DNA of 64,000 nucleotides from Ochrobactrum quorumnocens (GTDB lineage: Bacteria > Pseudomonadota > Alphaproteobacteria > Rhizobiales > Rhizobiaceae). Below the pieces are notes generated by a model. The model was not told where the DNA came from. It worked only from the letters and a program-made list of their open reading frames with translations, and ran no database searches. The first letter of the stretch is position 1. Each line of letters starts with the position of its first letter. Below are positions 63,040 through 64,000 of this stretch, one piece after another. Both the position numbers and the translations under genes were made by a program. The stretch covers positions 372,001-436,000 of the forward strand of contig NZ_CP022604.1 of assembly GCF_002278035.1 (NCBI RefSeq). The letters are read 5' to 3'.

Positions 63040-63127
63040 CCGTCTGAAATGGACATCAGACGGGGATTAAATACGCAGCGCGTAACTCATGCAAACTGCT
63101 CACGATCGAGACGGTGAGCGCGCAAGC

Positions 63128-64000
63128 TTAAAAAAGCGAAAGCTGCTTGCCACCTTTTTCGACCGGCTCAAACAGATCTGTCCGAAGATGAAGCCGTTTA
63201 GAATTGAAACCGAGCTTGCGGGCAGCGATCTCAAAGCGGCGTCCGATCTGCCAGGCATAAGGCCCAGTGCCACGCATCCGTTTGCCCCATTCGGCATCAT
63301 AATCCTTGCCATCACGCATGGAACGCACCAGCGACATCACATGGCGATAACGATCAGGGTAATTGCGCAAGAGCCAATCCTTGAACAAAGGCGCCACTTC
63401 CAACGGCAGACGCAAGAGGACATAGCCTGCTTCGCGTGCGCCTTGTGCGTAAGCCGCATCCAGAATACGCTCAATTTCATGATCGTTGATGCCGGGAATG
63501 ATAGGGCCCATCATTGCATTTGTGGGAATGCCAGCATCGGTGAGCTTGCGAATGGCCAGCAAGCGCAATGTCGGCGTCGAGGCGCGCGGCTCCATTGTGC
63601 GGGCAAGATTGGCATCAAGTGTGGTCACTGAAAGTGCAACCTTGGCGAGGCCTTTCTCTGCCATGCGGCTCAATATATCGATGTCGCGCACGACCAATGC
63701 CGATTTGGTAACAATGCCAACGGGATGATTGGCAGCTTCCAACACCTCGAGAATCTCGCGCATGACGCGCCATTTTTTCTCAATGGGCTGATAAGGATCG
63801 GTATTGGTGCCGATGGCTATGGTCTTTGGCTGATAACCGGGCTTTGCCAGTTCCCGTTCAAGCAAGCGTGGTGCATCGGGCTTGGCAAATAGCCGGGCTT
63901 CGAAATCAAGGCCCGCTGAGAGTCCCATATAGCTATGCGTTGGCCGTGCAAAGCAGTAGATGCAGCCATGCTCACAACCGCGATAGGGATTGATGGACCG
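63128..64000 (-). CDS. Radical SAM protein (SplB-like, PA0069 type), partial
   Basis: Leftward gene whose 5' end lies beyond the window edge; about 290 residues are visible. The last bases encode NPYRGCEHGCIYCFARPTH, a CxxxCxxC radical SAM site, followed by IAIGTNTDPYQPIEKK, VGIVTKSALVVRDIDIL and SVTTLDANLARTMEPRASTP, which match the SplB-like/PA0069 family. The chemistry would be S-adenosylmethionine radical formation; the substrate is unknown. The C-terminus ends KGGKQLSLF. Confidence 0.9.
   Translation of the reverse strand, partial: RSINPYRGCEHGCIYCFARPTHSYMGLSAGLDFEARLFAKPDAPRLLERELAKPGYQPKTIAIGTNTDPYQPIEKKWRVMREILEVLEAANHPVGIVTKSALVVRDIDILSRMAEKGLAKVALSVTTLDANLARTMEPRASTPTLRLLAIRKLTDAGIPTNAMMGPIIPGINDHEIERILDAAYAQGAREAGYVLLRLPLEVAPLFKDWLLRNYPDRYRHVMSLVRSMRDGKDYDAEWGKRMRGTGPYAWQIGRRFEIAARKLGFNSKRLHLRTDLFEPVEKGGKQLSLF

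Noticed and set aside
1..64000. CRISPR arrays, tRNA or rRNA genes
   Set aside because: Intergenic regions were scanned by eye; the only recurring repeats are the palindromic elements, and no cloverleaf or rRNA sequence was recognised.

Overview
The window looks like chromosomal DNA of a member of the Brucellaceae (Brucella/Ochrobactrum group, Alphaproteobacteria, Rhizobiales). Support comes from the Omp2-type porin, the Irr regulator, BacA, the carboxyspermidine route to spermidine, the split ATP-synthase layout atpI-B-E-F2-F, the fixNOQP-GHIS block, and a family of short palindromic intergenic repeats with the motifs CATCCCGAAAAGTG and TTAGAGCGC. The identification rests on gene content and remembered protein families; no database was searched. 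I saw no rRNA, tRNA or CRISPR array.

Layout. 1-3120: 5' part of an MFS exporter gene, then a two-gene carboxyspermidine operon. 3211-6259: a mosaic inverted repeat, a Ser/Cys hydroxyproline-epimerase-type gene and a MATE exporter. 6625-8851: divergent IalB-like and Omp2-like envelope genes. 9268-20765: purine catabolism on both strands (ureidoglycine aminohydrolase, an allantoinase-OHCU decarboxylase fusion, HIU hydrolase, XdhABC, a LysR regulator, the membrane urate oxidase PuuD, guanine deaminase). 20985-21825: an IS5-family (IS427-type) element. 21825-27745: an IclR regulator divergent from gcl-hyi-glxR-gckA, which takes glyoxylate to 2-phosphoglycerate. The purine and glyoxylate blocks are therefore metabolically joined: guanine, xanthine, urate, HIU, OHCU, allantoin, (allantoate), ureidoglycine, then glyoxylate, tartronate semialdehyde, glycerate and 2-phosphoglycerate. 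The allantoate and ureidoglycolate steps are not encoded here.

27711-36625: the complete cbb3 oxidase structural (ccoNOQP) and assembly (ccoGHIS) genes, with an FNR/FixK box upstream of ccoN, then the iron regulator gene irr with a Mur/Fur-like palindrome. 36755-42257: a QseBC/PmrAB-like two-component system divergent from dsbD with a CTTAAG-N5-CTTAAG box between them, then an L,D-transpeptidase lipoprotein overlapping a DsbA-like oxidoreductase. 42347-44139: ada overlapping a 2OG-Fe(II) oxygenase gene. 44200-47000: Spx/ArsC-like protein, FUSC-type permease and BacA. 47019-47859: a second, apparently identical IS copy in the same orientation. 47865-51237: a secreted deacetylase-like protein, a YfgM-like protein and the GTPase Der.

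51338-64000: two SDR enzymes around a TetR regulator, a YegD-type Hsp70, three small envelope proteins, a SleB-type cell-wall hydrolase, the F0 operon atpI-atpB-atpE-atpF2-atpF, an EamA permease, RNase HII and the 3' part of a radical SAM gene.

Most of the window is orderly core genome. The points most worth a second look are the IS insertion inside the iclR stop codon, the paired IS copies bracketing about 25 kb, the covarying intergenic repeats placed at gene ends (including inside the atp operon), the regulator boxes upstream of dsbD and irr, a 32-bp palindrome upstream of the epimerase gene, and the ada-oxygenase overlap.
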